A stretch of 64,000 nt of DNA from Petrolisthes cinctipes (Eukaryota; Arthropoda; Malacostraca; Decapoda; Porcellanidae), in contig JAWQEG010000166.1 in the NCBI GenBank assembly GCA_033782935.1, forward strand, positions 1,640,001 to 1,704,000, read 5' to 3'. Below, one piece after another: positions 49,759 through 63,900 of the stretch (its first letter is position 1; each line of letters opens with the position of its first letter). The notes below the pieces were generated by a model. The model saw only the letters and a program-made list of their open reading frames with translations, made no database searches and was not told the DNA's origin. The position numbers and the translations under genes are program-made.

Positions 49759-49934
49759 GTAGGCATGTACAGATTGCTTTTGGGACCCCAAAATATTGAA
49801 TTTTCGGGTGTTTTGAGCCTGAATTTGAGATATAAACGGGTACAGAAGATACATGCACATATTGACTTTGGGCATCTAAAATATCGATTTTCAGCATGTT
49901 TTGGGCCTGTATTTTGAAAATATTCTAACACTGA
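49759..49934 (+). repeat. Reference L1 monomer (176 bp), Y flavour
   Basis: Marked by gattgc, atattgaa, actttgggcatctaaaat and gggcctgtattttg, ending in acactgagtagg. The catctaaaat block separates Y trimers from X trimers (caccaaaaat) over most of the window. A later version in 51104-61260 has cctctaaaat. Confidence 0.9.
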
Positions 49935-50111
49935 GTAGGCATGTACAGATTGCTTCTGGGACCCCAAAATATTGAATTTTCGGGTGTTTTGAGCCTGAAT
50001 TTGAGATATAAACGGGTACTGAAGATGCATGCACATATCGACTTTTGTGCACCTAAAAGATCGATTTTCAGTATGTTTTGAGCATGTATTTTGAAAATAC
50101 TCTAACACGGA
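49935..50111 (+). repeat. Reference L2' monomer (177 bp), Y flavour
   Basis: Third monomer of the Y trimer, marked by gattgc, atattgaa, gttttgagcctg, gtactgaagatgcatgc, tttgtgcacct and gttttgagcatgtattttg. It has two of the three CG-to-TG changes seen in L1 (gattgc, atattgaa) but keeps cacatatcgac. It ends in cacggattaggc, a variant of cacggagtaggc that recurs before Xd and X trimers at 15477, 16469, 17962, 19455, 20948, 27118, 29271, 30774 and 36118. Confidence 0.9.
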
Positions 50112-51604
50112 TTAGGCATGTACAGATCGTTTCTGGGACCCCTAAATATCGAATTTTCGGGTGTTTTGGGACTGAATTTGAGATATCGACTTTTTGGCAC
50201 CTAAAAGATCGATTTTTAGCATGTTTTTAGCCTATATTTTGAAAATATTCTAGCACTGTACAGATTGCTTCTGGGACCCCAAAATATTGAATTTTCGGGT
50301 GTTTTGAGCCTGAATTTGAGATATAAACGGGTACAGAAGATACATGCACATATTGACTTTGGGCACCAAAAATATCGATTTTCAGCATGTTTTGGGCCTG
50401 AATTTTGAAAATACTCTAACACGGAGTAGGCATGTACAGATCGCTTCTGGGACCCCAAAATATCGAATTTTCGGGTGTTTAGGGCCAGAATTTGAGATAT
50501 AAACGGGTACAGAAGATGCATGCACATATCGACTTTTGGGCACCTAAAAGATCGATTTTCAGTATGTTTTTGGCCTGTATTTTGAAAATACTCTAACACG
50601 GAGTAGGCATGTACAGATACCTTCTGGGACCTCTAAATATCGAATTTTCGGGTGTTTTGGGACTGAATTTCAGATATAGATTTTTTGGCACCTAAAATGT
50701 CTATTTTTAGCATGTTTTTAGCCTATATATTGAAAATATTCTAGCACTGAGTAGGCATGTACAGATTGCTTCTAGGACCCCAAAATATTGAATTTTCGGG
50801 TGTTTTGAGCCTGAATTTGAGATATAAACGGGTACAGAAGATACATGCACATATTGAATTTGGGCACCAAAAATATCGATTTTCAGCATGTTTAGGGCCT
50901 GAATTTTGAAAATACTCTAACACGGAGTAGGCATGTACAGATCGCTTCTGGGACCCCAAAATATCGAATTTTCGGGTGTTTAGGGCCAGAATTTGAGATA
51001 TAAACGGGTACAGAAGATGCATGCATATATCGACTTTTGGGCACCTAAAAGATCGATTTTCAGAATGTTTTTGGCCTGTATTTTGAAAATACTCTAACAC
51101 GGAGTAGGCATGTACAGATACCTTCTGGGACCTCTAAATATCGAATTTTCGGGTGTTATGGGACTGAATTTGAGATATAGATTTTTTGGCACCTATAATA
51201 TCGATTTTTAGCATGTTTTTAGCCTATATTTTGAAAATATTCTAGCACTGTGTAGGCATGTACAGATTGCTTCTGGGACCCCAAAATATTGAATTTTCGG
51301 GTGTTTTGAGCCTGAATTTGATATATAAACGGGTACAGAAGATACATGCACATATTGACTTTGGGCCTCTAAAATATCGATTTTCAGCATGTTTTGGGCC
51401 TGTATTTTGAAAATACTCTAACACTGAGTAGGCATGTAGAGATTGCTTCTGGGACCCCAAAATATTGAATTTTCGGGTGTTTTGAGCCTGAATTTGAGAT
51501 ATAAACGGGTACTGAAGATGCATGCACATATCGACTTTTGTGCACCTAAAAGATCGATTTTCAGTATGTTTTGAGCATTTATTTTGAAAATACTCTAACA
51601 CGGA

Positions 51605-53254
51605 GTAGGCATGTACAGATCGCTTCTGGGACCCCTAAATATCGAATTTTCGGGTGTTTTGGGACTGAATTTGAGATATCGACTTTTTGGCACCTAAAAG
51701 ATCGATTTTTAGCATGTTTTTAGCCTATATTTTGAAAATATTCTAGCACTGAGTAGGCATGTACAGATTGCTTCTGGGACCCCAAAATATTGAATTTTCG
51801 GGTGTTTTGAGCCTGAATTTGAGATATAAACGGGTACAGAAGATACATGCACATATTGACTTTGGGCATCAAAAATATCGATTTTCAGCATGTTTTGGGC
51901 CTGTATTTTGAAAATACTCTAACACTGAGTAGGCATGTACAGATTGCTTCTGGGACCCCAATATATTGAATTTTCGGTTGTTTTGAGCCTGAATTTGAGA
52001 TATAAACGGGTACTGAAGATGCATGCACATATTGACTTTTGTGCACCTAAAAGATCGATTTTCAGTATGTTTTGAGCATGTATTTTGAAAATACTCTAAC
52101 ACGGAGTAGGCATGTACAGATCGCCTCTGGGACCCCTAAATATCGAATTTTCGGGTGTTTTGGGACTGAATTTGAGATATCGACTTTTTGGCACCTAAAA
52201 GATCGATTTTTAGCATGTTTTTAGCCTATAATTTGAAAATATTCTAGCACTGAGTAGGCATGTACAGATTGCTTCTGGGACCCCAAAATATTGATTTTTC
52301 GGGTGTTTTGAGCCTGAATTTGAGATATAAACGGGTACAGAAGATACATGCACATATTGACTTTGGGCAACAAAAATATCGATTTTCAGCATGTTTTGGG
52401 CCTGAATTTTGAAAATACTCTAACACGGAGTAGGCATGTACAGATCGCTTCTGGGACCCCTAAATATCGAATTTTCGGGTGTTTTGGGACTGAATTTGAG
52501 ATATCGACTTTTTGGCACCTAAAAGATCGATTTTTAGCATGTTTTTAGCCTATATTTTGAAAATATTCTAGCACTGAGTAGGCATGTACAAATTGCTTCT
52601 GGGACCCCAAAATATTGATTTTTCGGGTGTTTTGAGCCTGAATTTGAGATATAAACGGAAACAGAAGATATATGCACATATTGACTTTGGGCATCAAAAA
52701 TATCGATTTTCAGCATGTTTTGGGCCTGTATTTTGAAAATACTCTAACACTGAGTAGGCATGTACAGATTGCTTCTGGGACCCCAATATATTGAATTTTC
52801 GGTTGTTTTGAGCCTGAATTTGAGATATAAACGGGTACTGAAGATGCATGCACATATTGACTTTTGTGCACCTAAAAGATCGATTTTCAGTATGTTTTGA
52901 GCATGTATTTTGAAAATACTCTAACACGGAGTAGGCATGTACAGATCGCCTCTGGGACCCCTAAATATCGAATTTTCGGGTGTTTTGGGACTGAATTTGA
53001 GATATCGACTTTTTGGCACCTAAAAGATCGATTTTTAGCATGTTTTTAGCCTATAATTTGAAAATATTCTAGCACTGAGTAGGCATGTACAGATTGCTTC
53101 TGGGACCCCAAAATATTGATTTTTCGGGTGTTTTGAGCCTGAATTTGAGATATAAACGGGTACAGAAGATACATGCACATATTGACTTTGGGCAACAAAA
53201 ATATCGATTTTCAGCATGTTTTGGGCCTGAATTTTGAAAATACTCTAACACGGA
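51605..53254 (+). repeat. 825-bp pentamer duplicated in tandem
   Basis: 51605-52429 and 52430-53254 are two S-L1-L2'-S-L1 blocks inside the first nonamer copy. Marks at 825-bp spacing are ccccaatatattg with cggttgttttg (about 51956, 52781), gatcgcctctggg, ctataatttgaaaa and gggcaacaaaaat. The join at 52430 puts an S monomer directly after an L1, with no L2 between. Copy 2 has private changes: gtacaaattgc, aatattgatttttcgg in its first L1, aaacggaaacagaag and gatatatgc. Confidence 0.9.
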
Positions 53255-54933
53255 GTAGGCATGTACAGATCGCTTCTGGGACCCCAAAATATCGAATTTT
53301 CGGGTGTTTAGGGCCAGAATTTGAGATATAAACGGGTACAGAAGATGCATGCACATATCGACTTTTGGGCACCTAAAAGATCGATTTTCAGAATGTTTTT
53401 GGCCTGTATTTTGAAAATACTCTAACACGGAGTAGGCATGTACAGATACCTTCTGGGACCTCTAAATATCGAATTTTCGGGTGTTATGGGACTGAATTTG
53501 AGATATAGATTTTTTGGCACCTATAATATCGATTTTTAGCATGTTTTTAGCCTATATTTTGAAAATATTCTAGCACTGTGTAGGCATGTACAGATTGCTT
53601 CTGGGACCCCAAAATATTGAATTTTCGGGTGTTTTGAGCCTGAATTTGATATATAAACGGGTACAGAAGATACATGCACATATTGACTTTGGGCCTCTAA
53701 AATATCGATTTTCAGCATGTTTTGGGCCTGTATTTTGAAAATACTCTAACACTGAGTAGGCATGTACAGATTGCTTCTGGGACCCCAAAATATTGAATTT
53801 TCGGGTGTTTTGAGCCTGAATTTGAGATATAAACGGGTACTGAAGATGCATGCACATATCGACTTTTGTGCACCTAAAAGATCGATTTTCAGTATGTTTT
53901 GAGCATTTATTTTGAAAATACTCTAACACGGAGTAGGCATGTACAGATCGCTTCTGGGACCCCTAAATATCGAATTTTCGGGTGTTTTGGGACTGAATTT
54001 GAGATATCGACTTTTTGGCACCTAAAAGATCGATTTTTAGCATGTTTTTAGCCTATATTTTGAAAATATTCTAGCACTGAGTAGGCATGTACAGATTGCT
54101 TCTGGGACCCCAAAATATTGAATTTTCGGGTGTTTTGAGCCTGAATTTGAGATATAAACGGGTACAGAAGATACATGCACATATTGACTTTGGGCATCAA
54201 AAATATCGATTTTCAGCATGTTTTGGGCCTGTATTTTGAAAATACTCTAACACTGAGTAGGCATGTACAGATTGCTTCTGGGACCCCAATATATTGAATT
54301 TTCGGGTGTTTTGAGCCTGAATTTGAGATATAAACGGGTACTGAAGATGCATGCACATATTGACTTTTGTGCACCTAAAAGATCGATTTTCAGTATGTTT
54401 TGAGCATGTATTTTGAAAATACTCTAACACGGAGTAGGCATGTACAGATCGCCTCTGGGACCCCTAAATATCGAATTTTCGGGTGTTTTGGGACTGAATT
54501 TGAGATATCGACTTTTTGGCACCTAAAAGATCGATTTTTAGCATGTTTTTAGCCTATAATTTGAAAATATTCTAGCACTGAGTAGGCATGTCAGATTGCT
54601 TCTGGGACCCCAAAATATTGATTTTTCGGGTGTTTTGAGCCTGAATTTGAGATATAAACGGGTACAGAAGATACATGCACATATTGACTTTGGGCACCAA
54701 AAATATCGATTTTCAGCATGTTTTGGGCCTGAATTTTGAAAATACTCTAACACGGAGTAGGCATGTACAGATCGCTTCTGGGACCTCAAAATATCGAATT
54801 TTCGGGTGTTTAGGGCCAGAATTTGAGATATAAACGGGTACAGAAGATGCATGCACATATCGACTTTTGGGCACCTAAAAGATCGATTTTCAGAATGTTT
54901 TTGGCCTGTATTTTGAAAATACTCTAACACGGA

Positions 54934-57900
54934 GTAGGCATGTACAGATACCTTCTGGGACCTCTAAATATCGAATTTTCGGGTGTTATGGGACTGAATT
55001 TGAGATATAGATTTTTTGGCACCTATAATATCGATTTTTAGCATGTTTTTAGCCTATATTTTGAAAATATTCTAGCACTGTGTAGGCATGTACAGATTGC
55101 TTCTGGGACCCCAAAATATTGAATTTTCGGGTGTTTTGAGCCTGAATTTGATATATAAACGGGTACAGAAGATACATGCACATATTGACTTTGGGCCTCT
55201 AAAATATCGATTTTCAGCATGTTTTGGGCCTGTATTTTGAAAATACTCTAACACTGAGTAGGCATGTACAGATTGCTTCTGGGACCCCAAAATATTGAAT
55301 TTTCGGGTGTTTTGAGCCTGAATTTGAGATATAAACGGGTACTGAAGATGCATGCACATATCGACTTTTGTGCACCTAAAAGATCGATTTTCAGTATGTT
55401 TTGAGCATTTATTTTGAAAATACTCTAACACGGAGTAGGCATGTACAGATCGCTTCTGGGACCCCTAAATATCGAATTTTCGGGTGTTTTGGGACTGAAT
55501 TTGAGATATCGACTTTTTGGCACCTAAAAGATCGATTTTTAGCATGTTTTTAGCCTATATTTTGAAAATATTCTAGCACTGAGTAGGCATGTACAGATTG
55601 CTTCTGGGACCCCAAAATATTGAATTTTCGGGTGTTTTGAGCCTGAATTTGAGATATAAACGGGTACAGAAGATACATGCACATATTGACTTTGGGCATC
55701 AAAAATATCGATTTTCAGCATGTTTTGGGCCTGTATTTTGAAAATACTCTAACACTGAGTAGGCATGTACAGATTGCTTCTGGGACCCCAATATATTGAA
55801 TTTTCGGTTGTTTTGAGCCTGAATTTGAGATATAAACGGGTACTGAAGATGCATGCACATATTGACTTTTGTGCACCTAAAAGATCGATTTTCAGTATGT
55901 TTTGAGCATGTATTTTGAAAATACTCTAACACGGAGTAGGCATGTACAGATCGCCTCTGGGACCCCTAAATATCGAATTTTCGGGTGTTTTGGGACTGAA
56001 TTTGAGATATCGACTTTTTGGCACCTAAAAGATCGATTTTTAGCATGTTTTTAGCCTATAATTTGAAAATATTCTAGCACTGAGTAGGCATGTACAGATT
56101 GCTTCTGGGACCCCAAAATATTGATTTTTCGGGTGTTTTGAGCCTGAATTTGAGATATAAACGGGTACAGAAGATACATGCACATATTGACTTTGGGCAA
56201 CAAAAATATCGATTTTCAGCATGTTTTGGGCCTGAATTTTGAAAATACTCTAACACGGAGTAGGCATGTACAGATCGCTTCTGGGACCCCAAAATATCGA
56301 ATTTTCGGGTGTTTAGGGCCAGAATTTGAGATATAAACGGGTACAGAAGATGCATGCACATATCGACTTTTGGGCACCTAAAAGATCGATTTTCAGAATG
56401 TTTTTGGCCTGTATTTTGAAAATACTCTAACACGGAGTAGGCATGTACAGATACCTTCTGGGACCTCTAAATATCGAATTTTCGGGTGTTATGGGACTGA
56501 ATTTGAGATATAGATTTTTTGGCACCTATAATATCGATTTTTAGCATGTTTTTAGCCTATATTTTGAAAATATTCTAGCACTGTGTAGGCATGTACAGAT
56601 TGCTTCTGGGACCCCAAAATATTGAATTTTCGGGTGTTTTGAGCCTGAATTTGATATATAAACGGGTACAGAAGATACATGCACATATTGACTTTGGGCC
56701 TCTAAAATATCGATTTTCAGCATGTTTTGGGCCTGTATTTTGAAAATACTCTAACACTGAGTAGGCATGTACAGATTGCTTCTGGGACCCCAAAATATTG
56801 AATTTTCGGGTGTTTTGAGCCTGAATTTGAGATATAAACGGGTACTGAAGATGCATGCACATATCGACTTTTGTGCACCTAAAAGATCGATTTTCAGTAT
56901 GTTTTGAGCATTTATTTTGAAAATACTCTAACACGGAGTAGGCATGTACAGATCGCTTCTGGGACCCCTAAATATCGAATTTTCGGGTGTTTTGGGACTG
57001 AATTTGAGATATCGACTTTTTGGCACCTAAAAGATCGATTTTTAGCATGTTTTTAGCCTATATTTTGAAAATATTCTAGCACTGAGTAGGCATGTACAGA
57101 TTGCTTCTGGGACCCCAAAATATTGAATTTTCGGGTGTTTTGAGCCTGAATTTGAGATATAAACGGGTACAGAAGATACATGCACATATTGACTTTGGGC
57201 ATCAAAAATATCGATTTTCAGCATGTTTTGGGCCTGTATTTTGAAAATACTCTAACACTGAGTAGGCATGTACAGATTGCTTCTGGGACCCCAATATATT
57301 GAATTTTCGGGTGTTTTGAGCCTGAATTTGAGATATAAACGGGTACTGAAGATGCATGCACATATTGACTTTTGTGCACCTAAAAGATCGATTTTCAGTA
57401 TGTTTTGAGCATGTATTTTGAAAATACCCTAACACGGAGTAGGCATGTACAGATCGCCTCTGGGACCCCTAAATATCGAATTTTCGGGTGTTTTGGGACT
57501 GAATTTGAGATATTGACTTTTTGGCACCTAAAAGATCGATTTTTAGCATGTTTTTAGCCTATAATTTGAAAATATTCTAGCACTGAGTAGGCATGTCAGA
57601 TTGCTTCTGGGACCCCAAAATATTGATTTTTCGGGTGTTTTGAGCCTGAATTTGAGATATAAACGGGTACAGAAGATACATGCACATATTGACTTTGGGC
57701 ACCAAAAATATCGATTTTCAGCATGTTTTGGGCCTGAATTTTGAAAATACTCTAACACGGAGTAGGCATGTACAGATCGCTTCTGGGACCTCAAAATATC
57801 GAATTTTCGGGTGTTTAGGGCCAGAATTTGAGATATAAACGGGTACAGAAGATGCATGCACATATCGACTTTTGGGCACCTAAAAGATCGATTTTCAGAA

Positions 57901-60900
57901 TGTTTTTGGCCTGTATTTTGAAAATACTCTAACACGGAGTAGGCATGTACAGATACCTTCTGGGACCTCTAAATATCGAATTTTCGGGTGTTATGGGACT
58001 GAATTTGAGATATAGATTTTTTGGCACCTATAATATCGATTTTTAGCATGTTTTTAGCCTATATTTTGAAAATATTCTAGCACTGTGTAGGCATGTACAG
58101 ATTGCTTCTGGGACCCCAAAATATTGAATTTTCGGGTGTTTTGAGCCTGAATTTGATATATAAACGGGTACAGAAGATACATGCACATATTGACTTTGGG
58201 CCTCTAAAATATCGATTTTCAGCATGTTTTGGGCCTGTATTTTGAAAATACTCTAACACTGAGTAGGCATGTACAGATTGCTTCTGGGACCCCAAAATAT
58301 TGAATTTTCGGGTGTTTTGAGCCTGAATTTGAGATATAAACGGGTACTGAAGATGCATGCACATATCGACTTTTGTGCACCTAAAAGATCGATTTTCAGT
58401 ATGTTTTGAGCATTTATTTTGAAAATACTCTAACACGGAGTAGGCATGTACAGATCGCTTCTGGGACCCCTAAATATCGAATTTTCGGGTGTTTTGGGAC
58501 TGAATTTGAGATATCGACTTTTTGGCACCTAAAAGATCGATTTTTAGCATGTTTTTAGCCTATATTTTGAAAATATTCTAGCACTGAGTAGGCATGTACA
58601 GATTGCTTCTGGGACCCCAAAATATTGAATTTTCGGGTGTTTTGAGCCTGAATTTGAGATATAAACGGGTACAGAAGATACATGCACATATTGACTTTGG
58701 GCATCAAAAATATCGATTTTCAGCATGTTTTGGGCCTGTATTTTGAAAATACTCTAACACTGAGTAGGCATGTACAGATTGCTTCTCGGACCCCAATATA
58801 TTGAATTTTCTGTTGTTTTGAGCCTGAATTTGAGATATAAACGGGTACTGAAGATGCATGCACATATTGACTTTTGTGCACCTAAAAGATCGATTTTCAG
58901 TATGTTTTGAGCATGTATTTTGAAAATACTCTAACACGGAGTAGGCATGTACAGATCGCCTCTGGGACCCCTAAATATCGAATTTTCGGGTGTTTTGGGA
59001 CTGAATTTGAGATATCGACTTTTTGGCACCTAAAAGATCGATTTTTAGCATGTTTTTAGCCTATAATTTGAAAATATTCTAGCACTGAGTAGGCATGTAC
59101 AGATTGCTTCTGGGACCCCAAAATATTGATTTTTCGGGTGTTTTGAGCCTGAATTTGAGATATAAACGGGTACAGAAGATACATGCACATATTGACTTTG
59201 GGCAAAAAAAATATCGATTTTCAGCATGTTTTGGGCCTGAATTTTGAAAATACTCTAACACGGAGTAGGCATGTACAGATCGCTTCTGGGACCCCAAAAT
59301 ATCGAATTTTCGGGTGTTTAGGGCCAGAATTTAAGATATAAACGGGTACAGAAGATGCATGCACATATCGACTTTTGGGCACCTAAAAGATCGATTTTCA
59401 GAATGTTTTTGGCCTGTATTTTGAAAATACTCTAACACGGAGTAGGCATGTACAGATACCTTCTGGGACCTCTAAATATCGAATTTTCGGGTGTTATGGG
59501 ACTGAATTTGAGATATAGATTTTTTGGCACCTATAATATCGATTTTTAGCATGTTTTTAGCCTATATTTTGAAAATATTCTAGCACTGTGTAGGCATGTA
59601 CAGATTGCTTCTGGGACCCCAAAATATTGAATTTTCGGGTGTTTTGAGCCTGAATTTGATATATAAACGGGTACAGAAGATACATGCACATATTGACTTT
59701 GGGCCTCTAAAATATCGATTTTCAGCATGTTTTGGGCCTGTATTTTGAAAATACTCTAACACTGAGTAGGCATGTACAGATTGCTTCTGGGACCCCAAAA
59801 TATTGAATTTTCGGGTGTTTTGAGCCTGAATTTGAGATATAAACGGGTACTGAAGATGCATGCACATATCGACTTTTGTGCACCTAAAAGATCGATTTTC
59901 AGTATGTTTTGAGCATTTATTTTGAAAATACTCTAACACGGAGTAGGCATGTACAGATCGCTTCTGGGACCCCTAAATATCGAATTTTCGGGTGTTTTGG
60001 GACTGAATTTGAGATATCGACTTTTTGGCACCTAAAAGATCGATTTTTAGCATGTTTTTAGCCTATATTTTGAAAATATTCTAGCACTGAGTAGGCATGT
60101 ACAGATTGCTTCTGGGACCCCAAAATATTGAATTTTCGGGTGTTTTGAGCCTGAATTTGAGATATAAACGGGTACAGAAGATACATGCACATATTGACTT
60201 TGGGCATCAAAAATATCGATTTTCAGCATGTTTTGGGCCTGTATTTTGAAAATACTCTAACACTGAGTAGGCATGTACAGATTGCTTCTGGGACCCCAAT
60301 ATATTGAATTTTCCGGTGTTTTGAGCCTGAATTTGAGATATAAACGGGTACTGAAGATGCATGCACATATTGACTTTTGTGCACCTAAAAGATCGATTTT
60401 CAGTATGTTTTGAGCATGTATTTTGAAAATACTCTAACACGGAGTAGGCATGTACAGATCGCCTCTGGGACCCCTAAATATCGAATTTTCGGGTGTTTTG
60501 GGACTGAATTTGAGATATCGACTTTTTGGCACCTAAAAGATCGATTTTTAGCATGTTTTTAGCCTATAATTTGAAAATATTCTAGCACTGAGTAGGCATG
60601 TACAGATTGCTTCTGGGACCCCAAAATATTGATTTTTCGGGTGTTTTGAGCCTGAATTTGAGATATAAACGGGTACAGAAGATACATGCACATATTGACT
60701 TTGGGCACCAAAAATATCGATTTTCAGCATGTTTTGGGCCTGAATTTTGAAAATACTCTAACACGGAGTAGGCATGTACAGATCGCTTCTGGGACCTCAA
60801 AATATCGAATTTTCGGGTGTTTAGGGCCAGAATTTGAGATATAAACGGGTACAGAAGATGCATGCACATATCGACTTTTGGGCACCTAAAAGATCGATTT

Positions 60901-60944
60901 TCAGAATGTTTTTGGCCTGTATTTTGAAAATACTCTAACACGGA
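54934..60944 (+). repeat. 3005-bp super-HOR (18-mer, alpha plus beta), two intact copies
   Basis: 54934-57938 (3005 bp) and 57939-60944 (3006 bp) each hold one alpha and one beta nonamer. The pair at 51104-54933 is the same arrangement with the 825-bp insert. The beta L1 at about 54590 and 57595 has lost one base (gcatgtcagattgc for gcatgtacagattgc), which makes those nonamers 1502 bp. The last beta, at about 60600, has the base. Copy-specific changes include ttctcggacccc and gggcaaaaaaaat in the last alpha. Confidence 0.9.
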
Positions 60945-63900
60945 GTAGGCATGTACAGATACCTTCTGGGATCTCTAAATATTGAATTTTCGGGTGTTAT
61001 GGGACTGAATTTGAGATATAGATTTTTTGGCACCTATAATATCGATTTTTAGCATGTTTTTAGCCTATATTTTGAAAATATTCTAGCACTGTGTAGGCAT
61101 GTACAGATTGCTTCTGGGACCCCAAAATATTGAATTTTCGGGTGTTTTGAGCCTGAATTTGATATATAAACGGGTACAGAAGATACATGCACATATTGAC
61201 TTTGGGCCTCTAAAATATCGATTTTCAGCATGTTTTGGGCCTGTATTTTGAAAATACTCTAACACTGAGTAGGCATGTACAGATTGTTTCTGGGACCCCA
61301 AAATATTGAATTTTCGGGTGTTTTGAGCCTGAATTTCAGATATAAACGGGTACTGAAGATGCATGCACATATCGACTTTTGTGCACCTAAAAGATCGATT
61401 TTCAGTATGTTTTGAGCATGTATTTTGAAAATACTCTAACACGGAGTAGGCATGTACAGATCGCTTCTGGGACCCCTAAATATCGAATTTTCGGGTGTTT
61501 TGGGACTGAATTTGAGATATCGACTTTTTGGCACCTAAAAGATCGATTTTTAGCATGTTTTTAGCCTATATTTTGAAAATATTCTAGCACTGAGTAGGCA
61601 TGTACAGATTGCTTCTGGGACCCCAAAATATTGAATTTTCGGGTGTTTTGAGCCTGAATTTGAGATATAAACGGGTACAGAAGATGCATGCACATATCGA
61701 CTTTTGGGCACCTAAAAGATCGATTTTCAGTATGTTTTTGGCCTGTATTTTGAAAATATTCTAACAAGAATTAGGCATCTACAGATACCTTCTGGGACCT
61801 CTAAATATCGAATTTTCGGGTGTTTTGGGACTGAATTTGATATATCGATTTTTTGGCACCTAAAATGTCGATTTTTAGCATGTTTTTAGCCTATATTTTG
61901 AAAATATTCTAGCACTGTGTAGGCATGTACAGATTGCTTCTGGGACCCCAAAATATTGAATTTTCGGGTGTTTTGAGCTTGAATTTGAGATATAAACGGG
62001 TACTGAAGATACATGCACATATTGACTTTGGGCATCTAAAATATCGATTTTCAGCATGTTTTGGGCCTGTATTTTGAAAATACTCTAACACTGAGTAGGC
62101 ATGTACAGATTGCTTCTGGGACCCCAAAATATTGAATTTTCGGGTGTTTTGAGCCTGAATTTGAGATATAAACGGGTACTGAAGATGCATGCACATATCG
62201 ACTTTTGTGCACCTAAAAGATCGATTTTCAGTATGTTTTGAGCATGTATTTTGAAAATACTCTAACACGGAGTAGGCATGTACAGATCGCTTCTGGGGCC
62301 CCTAAATATCGAATTTTCTGGTGTTTTGGGACTGAATTTGAGATATCGACTTTTTGGCACCTAAAAGATCGATTTTTAGCATGTTTTTAGCCTATATTTT
62401 GAAAATATTCTAGCACTGAGTAGGCATGTACAGATTGCTTCTGGGACCCCAAAATATTGAATTTTCGGGTGTTTTGAGCCTGAATTTGAGATATAAACGG
62501 GTACAGAAGATACATGCACATATTGACTTTGGGCACCAAAAATATCGATTTTCAGCATATTTTGGGCCTGAATTTTGAAAATACTCTAACACGGAGTAGG
62601 CATGTACAGATCGCTTCTGGGACCCCAAAATATCGAATTTTCGGGTGTTTAGGGCCAGAATTTGAGATATAAACGGGTACAGAAGATGCATGCACATATC
62701 GACTTTTGGGCACCTGAAAGATCGATTTTCAGTTTGTTTTTGGCCTGTATTTTGAAAATACTCTAACACGGAGTAGGCATGTACAGATACCTTCTGGGAC
62801 CTCTAAATATAGAATTTTCGGGTGTTTTGGGACTGAATTTGAGATATCGATTTATTGGCACCTAAAATGTCGATTTTTAGCATGTTTTTCGCCTATATTT
62901 TGAAAATATTCTAGCACTTTGTAGGCATGTACAGATTGCTTCTGAGACCCCAAAATATTGAATTTTCGGGTGTTTTGAGCCTGAATTTGAGATATAAACG
63001 GGTACAGAAGATACATGCACATATTGACTTTGGGCATCTAAAATATCGATTTTCAGCATGTTTTGGGCCTGTATTTTGAAAATACTCTAACACTGAGTAG
63101 GCATGTACAGATTGCTTCTGGGACCACAAAATATTGAATTTTCGGGTGTTTTGAGCCTGAATTTGAGATATAAACGGGTACTGAAGATGCATGCACATAT
63201 CGACTTTTGTGCACCTAAAAGATCGATTTTCAGTATGTTTTGAGCATGTATTTTGAAAATACTCTAACACGGAGTAGGCATGTACAGATCGCTTCTGGGA
63301 CCCCTAAATATCGAATTTTCGAGTGTTTTGGGACTGAATTTGAGATATCGACTTTTTGGCACCTAAAAGATCGATTTTTAGCATGTTTTTAGCCTATATT
63401 TTGAAAATATTCTAGCACTGTACAGATTGCTTCTGGGACCCCAAAATATTGATTTTTCGGGTGTTTTGAGCCTGAATTTGAGATATAAACGGGTACAGAA
63501 GATACATGCACATATTGACTTTGGGCACCAAAAATATCGATTTTCAGCATGTTTTGGGCCTGAATTTTGAAAATACTCTAACAAGGAGTAGGCATGTACA
63601 GATACCTTCTGGGACCTCTAAATATCGAATTTTCGGATGTTTTGGGACTGAATTTGAGATATCGATTTTTTGGCACCTAAAATGTCGATTTTTAGCATGT
63701 TTTTAGCCTATATTTTGAAAATATTCTAGCACTGTGTAGGCATGTACAGATTGCTTCTGGGACCCCAAAATATTGAATTTTCGGGTGTTTTGAGCCTGAA
63801 TTTGAGATATAAACGGGTACAGAAGATACATGCACATATTGCCTTTGGGCATCTAAAATATCGATTTTCAGTATGTTTTGGGCCTGTATTTTGAAAATAC

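Larger units (their letters stand above)
46614..51103 (+). repeat. Mixed segment of Y, X, Z and recombinant trimers
   Basis: No local HOR copy pair was found here. 46614-46920 is a two-monomer Y remnant (S then L2'). 47038 onward has several private changes (gcacataaaag, aaaaaattgaatt, gtttt-gaccctg, cactgagcaggc). 47932-48608 is a four-monomer S-L-L-L block with many substitutions. 49110-50111 is a standard X plus Y hexamer of 1002 bp. 50112-51103 is an Xd trimer followed by a Z trimer that, with the Y at 51104, repeats the 16.5-20.9 kb nonamer order. Confidence 0.8.
51104..60944 (+). repeat. 1503-bp nonamer HOR, six copies in two alternating versions
   Basis: Copy starts are 51104, 53432, 54934, 56437, 57939 and 59442, ending at 60944. 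The first copy is longer by an 825-bp internal duplication. Common marks are gtgttatgggactg, gagatatagatttttt, gggcctctaaaat, gagcatttattttg, catcaaaaatatcg, ccccaatatattg, gatcgcctctggg, ctataatttgaaaa and cagaatgtttttgg. Two versions alternate. Alpha (copies 1, 3, 5) has cggttgttttg or ctgttgttttg and gggcaacaaaaat or a derivative. Beta (copies 2, 4, 6) has gggtgttttg or a derivative, gggcaccaaaaat and gacctcaaaatatcg. Confidence 0.93.
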
